Assembly: GCA_002205965.3 (NCBI GenBank)
Contig: NADL03000029.1
Coordinates: 1-64,000, forward strand
Length of the DNA stretch: 64,000 nt
Source: Kappaphycus alvarezii
Lineage: Eukaryota; Rhodophyta; Florideophyceae; Gigartinales; Solieriaceae
Reading direction: 5' to 3'
The notes under the pieces were generated by a model. The model was not told where the DNA came from and made no database searches. It worked only from the letters and a program-made list of their open reading frames with translations. A program made the translations under genes and the position numbers. Shown piece by piece: positions 35,401 through 46,737 of this stretch. Each line of letters starts with the position of its first letter. Position 1 is the first letter of the stretch.

Positions 35401-36577
35401 ACACTTGTCACGAACAAACTGAACATCAAGTCCATTGTCGACCATCTGGCGTACTGAAATTAGAGAAAAGGCAAAACTGGGAACGTGTAGCACATTGGTG
35501 AGCTTACAGGATTTTTCAATGCCGTTTACTGATAGCATCAAATGAACGTTTCCGACTCCAGCCACAATCGCACAAGCCTTGGTTCCCATCTCAACGCGGC
35601 TGTTCGAGACCTCACGGTAGTCTGTAAAGAGGCTTCTGTCAAACGTCATGTGCGCGGAGCACCCGGAATCTATAAGCCAGGTGTTAGAGGTTATTTTAAC
35701 GTTAGACTTATCCGCTTTGTTCACCAGACAAATGTACTCCACCTCATTCACTTCCGAGCCATCTTTTTCTTGAGCGATCATTGCCGTTGGCTTCTGTAAT
35801 TGCCTCCGCTGGAATCGTTCGGGTGGAGAAGGTCGCTTTCCATTGACATCCTTTCCCCAGCAACGGGAGGCGTGTGTGTCCGGTGTGACCACAATTAGTG
35901 CACGTCAAGGAAGACTGGCGCCGTCCTTCGAAAACGTTCCCAATAAGGGCGGCACTTGAAGTCATCTGTCGCCTGGACGACTTCATCGAAGCTCGTTGTT
36001 CCTCTTGAAGTAGACGACTTTTGACATACTCCACTCCAAAGGAGTTGTCTTCAGATCCAAGAGCGTCCAGAGCAACAATGAGGCTGTGAAAACGCGGTGG
36101 AAGGCCGTTAAGCACTGCCATAGCCATCTCTTTGTCATCGATAACGACCCCCATAGACTTCAAGCGAGCCGCCAGGTGTCTCACACGTCCAATATACGGA
36201 AGCACCTTCTCATTTTCTAGCATACTGACAGTGTAAAACTCTCTACGAGCAGCCAACTTGTTCAGCAGCGTATGTCGCTCAAACACCTCTAGAATAGCAT
36301 CCCACATACCTTTGGCAGTAACAGCATCTCTTACATGGTCCAAATGGTCATCAGAAAGAGACAGCCCTATAATTGCTCTGGCTTTTCGATCTCCCTGCTT
36401 CCAAGTCCTATACGTAGAAGAATTTTCATCAGCAGGGACGTTATCATCGGTAATGTACTGTTCTACATCGCGCAGTGCCAGAAGTAGCTGAATTTTCTGC
36501 TTCCACACATAAAAATTCGTATCCGTCAGCTTCTCTATCTTCATTGACCCTCCTCCTTGATCTTCTCCGCCACTCAT
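32472..36577 (-). pseudogene. gag-pol: B2 gag-pol polyprotein, two frameshifts
   Basis: ATG 36577 to stop 32472. Gag is open from the start to the knuckle; an extra base near 35872 shifts the frame inside the knuckle. From there protease, HHCC, integrase (HSDVCGP, RSDRGGEY, PEQNGVAER), linker, RT with YVDDLLLAG and most of RNase H are open for over 1000 residues. A 2-base deletion near 32702 then disturbs the RNase H end (the CDNTG segment). Both lesions are small, so this copy is close to intact. It is almost identical to B1 and B3. Confidence 0.93.
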
Positions 36578-36588
36578 TGCAAATAGGT

Positions 36589-36663
36589 TAGAGGTGCTTA
36601 TGTTCTGTTCGAAGATCCCAAGCCGGGGACCGATAGTCCCTTGCAATGGCAAGCCCACCTCTA
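36589..36663 (-). promoter_or_regulatory. Structured leader element before gag (B2)
   Basis: 75-nt copy identical in plan to B1. Confidence 0.62.
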
Positions 36664-36740
36664 TAAGAACACAGCACACGAAACTCTAAGCTAAATGCAA
36701 AGGCCGAGCACTCGCTTTTAACCAAAGTATAGGATCCCTT

Positions 36741-37405
36741 TTACTGCTGAGACAAAACTACTTTCAAGTGATCTTTCCCGTTCTCGTGGCGTTTCAGAAC
36801 TTCGTGGGAGTCGAACACTCTATCACAAACAGTACACCTAGGGGTCTCCTTTCTGTTCGCTACTCTAGTCCTATGACCCTTAGAATGAACGTGATCGTAG
36901 AATGTCTTAGCACTATTGCAGCTAATCTGGCAGGTCTTGCAGTACCTCTTGTGCCTCGGCGGAACTCGCTTCTTCGCCTTCAGCTCCCTTTTCGCGACTC
37001 GATCGGCAAGCGCTTTGGCTTTCTTGGCCGAGAGTCGTTGAATTTTTCTAATTGGCGTCTGTGGAGGTACTGACCTGCGGGGGATCCTATATCCTTCCTG
37101 GGCGACAGAGAGGGCGAGCGTCGGCGGCGGTGGTGTTGTCGGTTCAATAACCTCGATCCTCTCCACACTTGACCTCCTCCCTGACGGTAAACCTCTGACC
37201 GATGGAGCCCTGGGCACTCGCGGCACCAGGGCTAATTCCGAGTCTAGCACAACCCCGCAGAAGCAGGCACAGATAGTGGAAGTGATCGTCAGTAACAGCT
37301 TTATGGAATTACAAGTCTTTAGACCAACCAAAAGGTGCAAAGAGAATCACTTCGATGTGCAAAGAAATGGAATTATTCAAATAACTTACCAGAAACGTGA
37401 GACAT
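36741..37405 (-). CDS. Spliced two-finger JAZ/U1-type zinc-finger protein (B2)
   Basis: Exon 1 is 37390-37405 and exon 2 is 36741-37243, with a 146-nt intron (GTAAGT donor, GTTGTGCTAG acceptor). Sequence as in B1: 172 aa, basic region about 68-106, two C-X2-C-X12-H-X5-H fingers at 107-129 and 142-164. Fully open. It lies between PBS and gag and would be made only from spliced RNA, since the unspliced ATG gives a 10-codon uORF. Function not known; the finger spacing suggests RNA or dsRNA binding. Confidence 0.74.
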
Positions 37406-37489
37406 ATTCAACAGGCTGAGACAAACAAAACGAAACAGGGCAACGACACAGGGCGACTTACGGGAATCAAAGACAGAGATAGCGTTGAA

Positions 37490-37503
37490 CTGGGCCCATA
37501 ACC
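37490..37503 (-). other. Primer-binding site (B2)
   Basis: GGTTATGGGCCCAG on the minus strand next to LTR end CATCATCA. Confidence 0.88.
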
Positions 37504-39229
37504 TGATGATGAGTTGCGATAGGGAAGGCTGGTGGGAGAGAGGATGAAGCTGCGGGCTTAGCTGCCCAGAATTTACTCGGAACTCTAAAATCCTGGCCTT
37601 AAGTACAACCTACAACTACTTTCTAACTCACTGCGTCCACTAACAGAATCCCACAAACTGAGCCATTTGAGCGGATTTCAAGATCTTGGCCCGGTGATAA
37701 CAGTCATTAGGGGCAAATTTGGAACTGCTTCCAAAGTTGCAAATTTGTGTAAATAGGTTGGCCCAATACACACATCAATACAGTACCTTATTTTGCAGAC
37801 TTACCGGAAACGAATTCCCTTGTGCCAAAATAACGGACTCAATCCGTCATACGTAAAATAGAATCACATAACTGATTTTTGGATGCAGTCGGTCCAATCT
37901 TCATCATAATTACGAACCTCATACATATGATGGAATCACATAACTGATTTTTGGATGCAGTTGTCAAACCAATATCATAACTAGAACCACATACGTATGA
38001 TGGAATCACATAACTGATTTTTGGATGCAGTTGTACAAACCAATATCATAACTAGAAACCACATACGTATGATGGAATCACATAACTGATTTTTGGATGC
38101 AGTTGTACAAACCAATATCATAACTAGAAACCACATACGTATGATGGAATCACATAACTGATTTTTGGATGCAGTTGTACAAACCAATATCATAACTAGA
38201 AACCACATACGTATGATGGAATCACATAACTGATTTTTGGATGCAGTTGTACAAACCAATATCATAACTAGAAACCACATACGTATGATGGAATCACATA
38301 ACTGATTTTTGGATGCAGTTGTACAAACCAATATCATAACTAGAAACCACATACGTATGATGGAATCACATAACTGATTTTTGAATGCAGTTGTATAAAC
38401 CAATATCATAACTAGAAACCTCATACATATGATGAAATCACATAACCGATTTTTGGATGCAGCTGGATAAAACCTTAATCATAACTAGAAACCTCATACA
38501 TAATATAAAATCAAATACATCTTTCTAGCAGTCATGACAATATTGCCATAATTGATTCCTACTGTACAAACTCAGGTATAGTAAGGAGTACAGTACTTGG
38601 CATATTACGATGTACAGTGCGAAGTACAGTTCCTCATTTGGCACTAGTACAGTACGTGTACAACACTGCACAAAAAGGTTTCTTCTCTTAGCTGTACCAC
38701 GTGTACATCGCATACACCAATGCCAACCTGTACACGTGTATATGTCTTATTCAGCACAGCTCCCGTAACTACATTCCTCACACCCTTACAGCACATTTCC
38801 TACGTAAAGGGACCCTCTAAACAACATTTTGACCTCTAAAATAGCTCATAAATAACCGTTATATCCCATACTGCCTTTGAACAACTAAAACCAGCCAAGG
38901 AACCTCTACAACACCTGACACGTGTACATCCTGGGCCAATAGAATTGCAGTATTGTCCCTGTCAGCGAATAGGATTAAAGCAGGCAATTCTTAGCCTAGG
39001 CATTATGGGCCAAGTTCCACTTGTCAACAATTATGCAAAATTTGCATTTTTCGTCGACCCCCTGAAAATGGCCTTTCGTCCCCTGCAACTTTGCTTTTCG
39101 GGTAAATTTGGCATATATTTCCCTTCAGAACCACATGTGTCCACGTGTACACATATTCAGCTTCCAACCTCCGTGCGAGACGTCTAGTCAGTGCGATGGG
39201 CGTGTGATCGTCTCACGAAATCACCAACA
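37504..39229 (-). mobile_element. B-type LTR, 5' LTR of B2
   Basis: 1726 bp, the longest LTR here, because of nine 72-bp copies. Starts TGTTGGTG at 39229, ends CATCATCA at 37504. Its start abuts A-family RT at TCTTC (39230-39234), a possible target-duplication partner of TCATC at 48034-48038. Confidence 0.9.
37861..38504 (-). repeat. 72-bp tandem array, 9 copies
   Basis: One S1, seven S2 and one S3. The S2 expansion is unlike the balanced arrays elsewhere and suggests recent slippage or unequal exchange. Confidence 0.93.
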
Positions 39230-40371
39230 TCTTCCAGGCCCAATCATGTTGCAAACTTCTCAAGGCTATCTATGGTCTTAAGCAAGCGAGTCGACAATGG
39301 CACAAAAAGATTGAAGATTTCCTAATTCACACTCTTGCTTCAAGACTACGAGAAGTGACGCCTGTCTATATACAAACATATCAGAAAAAGGTGTTATGCT
39401 GATTGCCCTATATGTGGATGACTTGCTTCTTGCGGGAAGTGACCTGAAAGCCGTGACCTGGATGAAAGGTGAACTGAACAAGAGATTTGAGATGAAAGAT
39501 TTAGGCGAGGCAAAAAAGTGCATTGGGCTTGAAATAAGTAGAAAAAGGGTCCCTAGACGGATCTATATCTCGCAGACAGAGTATGCTAAGTCCATTTTGA
39601 AACGTTTTGGTATGGCCAGTTGCAATCTCGTGAGGACTCCGATGGAAACAAGGATTACACCCTGAGATGTCAACTAGCCCGTATTGCGATGTACCATATC
39701 GACAGATCATTGGCTGCTTAATGTTTCTTATGGTAGGGTCACGTCCAGATCTTGCATATGTGGTGGGAAAACTGTCCCAACACTGTGAGAACCTCGCGAG
39801 GACCACTGGCAAGCAGCCAAACGAGTTCTGAGATATATCAAAGGAACGCTCTCACTAGGTGTAATTCTAGATGGAAATCTCCCAGTGCAAACTCTAGAGG
39901 GCTTCAGCGATGCAGACTGGGGTGGTTGCTTGGACTCGAGAAAGTACACCAGTGGATATGTGTTCAAACTGTGTGGGGGAGCTATTCGTTGGTCATCTAG
40001 GAGACAAACGGTCGTTGCGACATCCACATGCGAAGCAGAGTAATTGCACTGTGTGAGGCTTGCAAAGAGGCAGCTTGGCTCAGGTGCCTTCTTGCAGACG
40101 CATTGGGAAAGTCGAAAGACAGCACAGTTACAATCGGTGTGATAATGCTGGTACAATAGCGTTTGCGGGTAACGAAGGAGTGAACAGGCGAAATAAGCAC
40201 ATTGACATATCATATCATTTTGTCCGAGATGCTGTGACTCGAAAGATTGTTTCACTGTTTCACGTACCTTCTACAGATATGCCAGCAGATATACTCACCA
40301 AGCCTCTTGGTCGCATTCAATTCATATAATGCATAAAATCTCTAGGCCTCGGAGAGCTGCACGATGCTTAG
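39230..40371 (+). pseudogene. gag-pol: A-family RT C-terminal part and RNase H (plus strand)
   Basis: From the RT breakpoint at TCTTCC through YVDDLLLAG (near 39410) and RNase H to the stop at 40369 after LGELHDA. Broken by indels near 39262, 39337, 39650, 39790, 40042 and 40139 and a stop near 40329. Counterpart of 24399-25506 in the opposite orientation, but starting 37 bp further upstream in RT. Confidence 0.87.
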
Positions 40372-40380
40372 GTCATGTAA

Positions 40381-40391
40381 TCGAGGAGGGA
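40381..40391 (+). other. Polypurine tract, family A
   Basis: TCGAGGAGGGA immediately before the LTR start TGTTGTTG. Confidence 0.75.
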
Positions 40392-41693
40392 TGTTGTTGA
40401 TTTGGCAAGACGATCACATGACCCCACATCGGTGCCAAACCTCATAAGAGGCATGAGGCATGTTCCACGTGTACACATGCACACGTGTCGAATGAAGGGT
40501 GGCGCTAAGGCATTCCGGAAGAAATCCAAAGTTCCCAGGGACGAAAGTACGATTTTGAGAGATCAGCGATTTAGAGGGCAAAATGTTGTTTATGGGGTGA
40601 TTTTACGTAGGGTAGGGTACTACAAGTGGATGATGAGTATACTGTATGAGAGATATGCTGAGGAAAGCTATGTACACGTGTACGTGGTGGCAGTTGTGTA
40701 TGTGATGTACACGTGGTACAGCTAAGAGAAGAAACCTTTTTGTGCAGTGTTTGTACACGTACTGACTACTTGCCAAATGAGGAACTGTACTTCGCACTGT
40801 ACATCGTATACGCAAAGTACTGTACTTCTTACTATACTGAGTTTGTACAGTAGGAATCAATTATGGCAATATTGTCATGACTGCTAGAAAGAGGTATTTG
40901 ATTTTATGTTATGTATGAGGATTCTAGTTATGATTACGGGTTTTATCCAGCTGCATCCAAAAATCAGTTATGTGATTTCATCATATGTATGAGGTTTCTA
41001 GTTATGATATTGGTTTATACAACTGCATCCAAAAATCAGTTATGTGATTCCATCATACGTATGTGGTTTCTAGTTATGATATTGGTTTGTACAACTGCAT
41101 CCAAAAATCAGTTATGTGATTCCATCATACGTATGTGGTTTCTAGTTATGATATTGGTTTGTACAACTGCATCCAAAAATCAGTTATGTGATTCCATCAT
41201 ACGTATGTGGTTTCTAGTTATGATATTGGTTTGTACAACTGCATCCAAAAATCAGTTATGTGATTCCATCATATGTATGAGGTTCGTAATTATGATGAAG
41301 ATTGACCGACTGCATCCAAAATCAGTTATGTGATTCTATTTTACGTATGACGGATTGAGTCCGTTATTTTGGCACAAGGGAATTCGTTTCCGGTAAGTCT
41401 GCAAAATAAGGTACTGTATTGATGTGTGTATTGGGCCAACCTATTTACACAAATTTGTCAACTTTGGAAGCAGTTCCAAATTTGCCCCTAATGACTGTTA
41501 TCACCGGGCCAAGATCTTGAAATCCGCTCAAATGGCTCAGTTTGTGGGATTCTGTTAGTGGACGCAGTGAGTTAGAAAGTAGTTGTAGGTTGTACTTAAG
41601 GCCAGGATTTTAGAGTTCCGAGTAAATTCTGGGCAGCTAAGCCGCAGCTTCATCCTCTCTGCCACCAGCCTTCCCTATCGCAACTCATCATCA
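40392..41693 (+). mobile_element. Hybrid LTR: A-type U3 with B-type U5, 5' LTR of B3
   Basis: 1302 bp, TGTTGTTGATTTGGC to CATCATCA. It is downstream LTR for the A RT/RH fragment and upstream LTR for B3, the same hybrid as at 23232-24378. It has an LTR splice donor TTTCCG/GTAAGT at 41392/41393, six 72-bp copies and an E-box-rich U3. Confidence 0.88.
40911..41340 (+). repeat. 72-bp tandem array, 6 copies
   Basis: One S3, four S2 and one S1 in LTR orientation. Confidence 0.92.
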
Positions 41694-41707
41694 GGTTATG
41701 GGCCCAG
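41694..41707 (+). other. Primer-binding site (B3)
   Basis: GGTTATGGGCCCAG directly after the LTR. Confidence 0.9.
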
Positions 41708-41735
41708 TTCAACGCTATCTCTGTCTTTGATTCCC

Positions 41736-41741
41736 GTAAGT
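41736..41741 (+). promoter_or_regulatory. Second leader splice donor (candidate)
   Basis: TTCCC/GTAAGT between PBS and the zinc-finger start codon, kept in A (ACCCC/GTAAGT) and B. With the LTR donor and the exon-1 donor it makes three GTAAG-type donors upstream of one acceptor. Confidence 0.45.
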
Positions 41742-41791
41742 CGCCCTGTGTCGTTGCCCTGTTTCGTTTTGTTTGTCTCAGCCTGTTGAAT

Positions 41792-42449
41792 ATGTCTCAC
41801 GTTTCTGGTAAGTTATTTGAATAATTCCATTTCTTTGCACATCGAAGTGATTCTCTTTGCACTTTTGGTTGGTCTAAAGACTTGTAATTCCATAAAGCTG
41901 TTACTGACGATCACTTCCACTATCTGTGCCTGCTTCTGCGGGGTTGTGCTAGACTCGGAATTAGCCCTGGTGCCGCGAGTGCCCAGGGCTCCATCGGTCA
42001 GAGTTTACCGTCAGGGAGGTCAAGTGTGGAGAGGATCGAGGTTATTGAACCGACACACCACCGCCGCCGACGCTCGCCCTCTCTGTCGCCCAGGAAGGAT
42101 ATAGGATCCCCGCAGGTCAGTACCTCCACAGACGCCAATTAGAAAAATTCAACGATTCTCGGCCAAGAAAGCCAAAGCGCTTGCCGATCGAGTCGCGAAA
42201 AGGGAGCTGAAGGCGAAGAAGCGAGTTCCGCCGAGGCACAAGAGGTACTGCAAGACCTGCCAGATTAGCTGCAATAGTGCTAAGACATTCTACGATCACG
42301 TTCATTCTAAGGGTCATAGGACTAGAGTAGCGAACAGAAAGGAGACTCCTAGGTGTACTGTTTGTGATAGAGTGTTCGACTCCCACGAAGTTCTGAAACG
42401 CCACGAGAACGGGAAAGATCACTTGAAAGTAGTTTTGTCTCAGCAGTAA
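41792..42449 (+). pseudogene. Zinc-finger ORF of B3, frameshifted N-terminal part
   Basis: ATG at 41792, exon 1 to 41807, GTAAGT donor, acceptor AG at 41951-41952, exon 2 to the stop at 42447. Compared with B1 several single bases are missing between about 42000 and 42110, scrambling the N-terminal third. From there on the basic region and both fingers are in one frame to the stop. Confidence 0.8.
41808..41952 (+). other. Leader intron of B3
   Basis: GTAAGT donor, branch-point-like ACTGAC with A at about 41907, pyrimidine-rich stretch, and acceptor GTTGTGCTAG. It separates a 16-nt first exon from exon 2 in every complete A and B leader, always in the same codon phase. The uORF stop TAA is at 41822-41824, inside the intron. 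Confidence 0.65.
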
Positions 42450-42525
42450 AAGGGATCCTATACTTTGGTTAAAGCGAGTGCTCGGCCTTTGCATTTAGCT
42501 TAGAGTTTCGTGTGCTGTGTTCTTA

Positions 42526-42600
42526 TAGAGGTGGGCTTGCCATTGCAAGGGACTATCGGTCCCCGGCTTGGGATCTTCGAACAGAACATAAGCACCTCTA
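42526..42600 (+). promoter_or_regulatory. Structured leader element before gag (B3)
   Basis: 75 nt: stem TAGAGGTG/CACCTCTA, hairpin CTTG-CCATTG-CAAG, hairpin GGAC-TATCG-GTCC and a possible short TTC/GAA stem. Gag ATG is 12 nt downstream. Confidence 0.62.
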
Positions 42601-42611
42601 ACCTATTTGCA

Positions 42612-45600
42612 ATGAGTGGCGGAGAAGATCAAGGAGGAGGGTCAATGAAGATAGAGAAGCTGACGGATACGAATTTTTATGTGTGGAAGCAGAAAATTCA
42701 GCTACTTCTGGCACTGCGCGATGTAGAACAGTACATTACCGATGATAACGTCCTGCTGATGAAAATTCTTCTACGTATAGGACTTGGAAGCAGGGAGATC
42801 GAAAAGCCAGAGCAATTATAGGGCTGTCTCTTTCTGATGACCATTTGGACCATGTAAGAGATGCTGTTACTGCCAAAGGTATGTGGGATGCTATTCTAGA
42901 GGTGTTTGAGCGACATACGCTGCTGAACAAGTTGGCTGCTCGTTAGAGAGTTTTACACTGTCAGTATGCTAGAAAATGAGAAGGTGCTTCCGTATATTGG
43001 ACGTGTGAGACACCTGGCGGCTCGCTTGAAGTCTATGGGGGTCGTTATCGATGACAAAGAGATGGCTATGGCAGTGCTTAACGGCCTTCCACCGCGTTTT
43101 CACAGCCTCATTGTTGCTCTGGACGCTCTTGGATCTGAAGACAACTCCTTTGGAGTGGAGTATGTCAAAAGTCGTCTACTTCAAGAGGAACAACGAGCTT
43201 CGATGAAGTCGTCCAGGCGACAGATGACTTCAAGTGCCGCCCTTATTGGGAACGTTTTCGAAGGACGGCGCCAGTCTTTCCTTGACGTGCACTAATTGTG
43301 GTCACACCGGACACACCGCCTCCCGTTGCTGGGGAAAGGATGTCAATGGAAAGCGACCTTCTCCACCCGAACGATTCCAGCGGAGGCAATTACAGAAGCC
43401 AACGGCAATGATCGCTCAAGAAAAAGATGGCTCGGAAGTGAATGAGGTGGAGTACATTTGTCTGGTGAACAAAGCGGATAAGTCTAACGTTAAAATAACC
43501 TCTAACACCTGGCTTATAGATTCCGGGTGCTCCGCGCACATGACGTTTGACAGAAGCCTCTTTACAGACTACCGTGAGGTCTCGAACAGCCGCGTTGAGA
43601 TGGGAACCAAGGCTTGTGCGATTGTGGCTGGAGTCGGAAACGTTCATTTGATGCTATCAGTAAACGGCATTGAAAAATCCTGTAAGCTCACCAATGTGCT
43701 ACACGTTCCCAGTTTTGCCTTTTCTCTAATTTCAGTACGCCAGATGGTCGACAATGGACTTGATGTTCAGTTTGTTCGTGACAAGTGTACTGTAAAGAAA
43801 AATGACTGTACTGTGGCAACCGCGACAAGTGAAGGAGAGCTCTACGTGCTTGATACGTGTGATATGACTCATTCGGCACACAAAGCCTCCTTGAAGACGT
43901 GGCACGAAAGACTTGCGCACGTTCATACTCAAGGAATCTTGTCTATGTCTCGCAAGAACGTGGTAAGTGGACTTCATCTTTCTTCTTCAAATGATACCAA
44001 AGATATTGGCTCATCTTCTGACTGTGATTCCGTGAAATGCGATGCTTGTGTGGTAGGAAAAGCAACTCGTGCTGTAATTCCCAAACATCGCTCAGGAGGT
44101 AGGGCAAAGCAGCTGCTAGACTTAGTCCATTCGGACGTCTGTGGCCCACTCCAAACACAGTCATTAGGTGGTGCGAGATACTTTGTCACATTCATCGATG
44201 ATTACTCCAACTGGAGCGTTGTCTATCCGATGAAAAGTAAAGATGAAACTTTCGAGTTCTATAAGAAGTTTGCCAATTATGCCCTTACCCATACCGGTCA
44301 GCGAGTGAAAGTGTTTCGTTCAGATCGTGGAGGGGAGTATCTTTCCTCGCAGTTCCAATCCTTCTTATCTTCACAAGGAACGGTTCATCAAACGACCGCC
44401 GCGTACACGCCTGAACAAAATGGCGTCGCAGAACGGTTCAACCGTACATTGATAGATCTGGTTCGGTCTATGCTGTCCCACATGCAGGTTCCAAAGTCAT
44501 TTTGGGCTGAAGCCCTAGACAATGCCGTGTATGTGCGGAATCGTGTAACAAACAGAGCCCTGGGAAGTTCCATTACGCCTCATCACTTGTGGATGAAGGA
44601 TAAACCAGATGTGTCTCACTTGAGGGTATTTGGCTGCCAATGCTGGTACAAACTGCATGCCCATGAGGTGCAGAAACTTGATGAACGTGCAGTGAAAGGA
44701 ATGTTTCTTGGATACCCAGCCGGAACGAAGGCCTACAAGGTATGGGATGACGAACTGAATCGCGTAGTTATCTCACGAAATGTGCAGTTTGATGAGTCCA
44801 GGCGAGGGCCTTGTTCGGTTGACGACAGTATATCGCATCAAAATGACGAGAATTTTGAGCCAGAGGATGTGGGCGTTGCTGACGAAACTGACCCCGATAC
44901 TTTAATGGCAAATATCGGTGAAAATGGAGACTCTGAGTCATCGAGAGGTCAAAATGAGCCCGTTCTAAATCCAAATATGAACCCAGAGCCCCCGGATGCG
45001 AGCTCGGAACCAGAACATACGGGTGGTGCAGACGGAGATGGATCTAGCAATGTACCACTTCGCAGATCAGGTCGATCACGCCGCCCACCAAGACAATGGT
45101 GGAAGGGCCTCTTAGGAACTAATATACTCAGCACGTCTAATGAGGATGTTCCGGTACCAGACTCGTTCAAGGAAGCGATGAGTGGGACGCAACCAGATTT
45201 CTGGCAGAAAGCAGTTGACAAAGAGTTAAAATCACAACGCAAAAACCAGACTTGGACGCTGGTTCCGCGCTCACAGGCCTCTAACATCCTCACATCGCGC
45301 TGGGTTTTCACCGTTAAAGATATTCCAGATGATCAGGGCCACCTCATTCAGCAAGGAAAGGGTCGCCTAGTCGTAAGAGGTTTCCAGCAGATTGAAGGAG
45401 TTGATTACTCAGAGACTTTCGCCCCGGTAATCAAATTCACGACAATTCGATTGCTACTGGCTATGGTTGCGCAATTTGACTTAGAGCTTCACCAAATGGA
45501 CGTAGTCACCGCGTTTCTAAATGGAGAATTAGAGGAGGATATTTACATGGAACAACCCGAAGGATGCATCGACCCTTCCAAACCAAACCATGTTTGCAAA

Positions 45601-46719
45601 CTCCTCAAGGCTATTTATGGCCTTAAACAAGCGAGTCGTCAATGGCACAAAAAGATTGACGACTTCTTGATTAATGGGCTTGGGTTTAAGACCACGAGAA
45701 GTGACGCTTGCTTGTACACAAACATATCGAATGACAGCATAATGCTCATTGCCCTTTATGTGGATGACTTGCTGCTCGCCGGTAGTGATCTAACCGCCGT
45801 AGCCTGGATGAAAGCGGAATTAAATAAAAGGTTTGAGATGAAAGACCTGGGAGAGGCGAAAAAGTGCATAGGGCTTGAAATTAGTAGGAAAAGGTCGTCC
45901 AAGCTAGTCTGTATATCGCAGAAAGCGTATGCCGAATCCGTACTGAAACGTTTTGGAATGGTCAGCTGTAATTCCGTGAGTACACCAATGGAACAGGGAT
46001 TCCATCCCGAGTCTTCGACAAGCCCGTACTGCGATGTCCCGTATCGACAGATCATCGGCTGTCTGATGTTCCTGATGGTTGGTTCTCGTCCAGATTTAGC
46101 ATACGCCGTTGGCAAATTGTCTCAACACTGTGAGAAGCCTCGCGAGGACCACTGGCAGGCTGCGAAAAGGGTTTTGAGGTTCATCAAAGGAACACTCTCA
46201 ACTGGTGTTATCCTAAACGGAAATCTCTCAGTGGAGTACCTCGAAGGCTTTAGTGATGCGGACTGGGGTGGCTGCTTGAGTTCAAGAAAGTCCACCAGCG
46301 GCTATGTATTCAAGCTTTGTGGAGGAGCCGTCAGCTGGTCGTCGAGGAAGCAAACGGTTGTTGCAAAGTCTACCTGCGAAGCAGAGTACATCGCGCTTTG
46401 TGATGCCTGCAAAGAAGCCGCCTGGCTAAGATGCCTCCTGACAGATGCATTGGGAAAATCAGAAGATGGTACTGTTACTATCGGTTGCGATAATACAGGA
46501 ACTATATCCTTTGCAGGCAACGAGGGGGTCAACCGGCGTAACAAGCATATCGATATCTCATACCACTTTGTCAGAGATGCTATCCATCGCAATATTGTTT
46601 CCCTCTTCCATGTACCGTCTTCCGAAATGCCAGCAGATATACTAACGAAGCCTCTTGGACGACTTTCGTTCAATAAATGTGTGAGGTTTCTGGGACTTGG
46701 GGATCTGCGCGATGCTTAG
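42612..46719 (+). pseudogene. gag-pol: B3 gag-pol: gag with three indels, pol fully open
   Basis: ATG 42612. Gag loses one base near 42751 and gains one near 42945 and one near 43277, so its frame is broken. From the zinc knuckle (CTNCGHTGHTASRC, about 43300) one open frame of more than 1130 residues runs to the stop at 46717. It covers protease (WLIDSGCSAHMT near 43510), HHCC (WHERLAHV near 43900; CDAC near 44040), integrase acids (HSDVCGP, RSDRGGEY, PEQNGVAER), an acidic Pro/Ser-rich linker, RT with YVDDLLLAG near 45757, and RNase H (SDADWGG, CEAEYIAL, HIDISYHFVRD). This is the best-preserved pol in the window. If the gag indels are assembly errors the element could be coding-competent. Confidence 0.94.
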
Positions 46720-46726
46720 GGCATGT

Positions 46727-46737
46727 GATCGGGGGGG
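46727..46737 (+). other. Polypurine tract of B3
   Basis: GATCGGGGGGG directly before the LTR start at 46738. Confidence 0.78.

Noticed and set aside
43234-46719. Envelope gene, as in retroviruses
   Set aside because: No frame follows RNase H before the PPT; the elements have copia order (INT before RT) and end at LGDLRDA.
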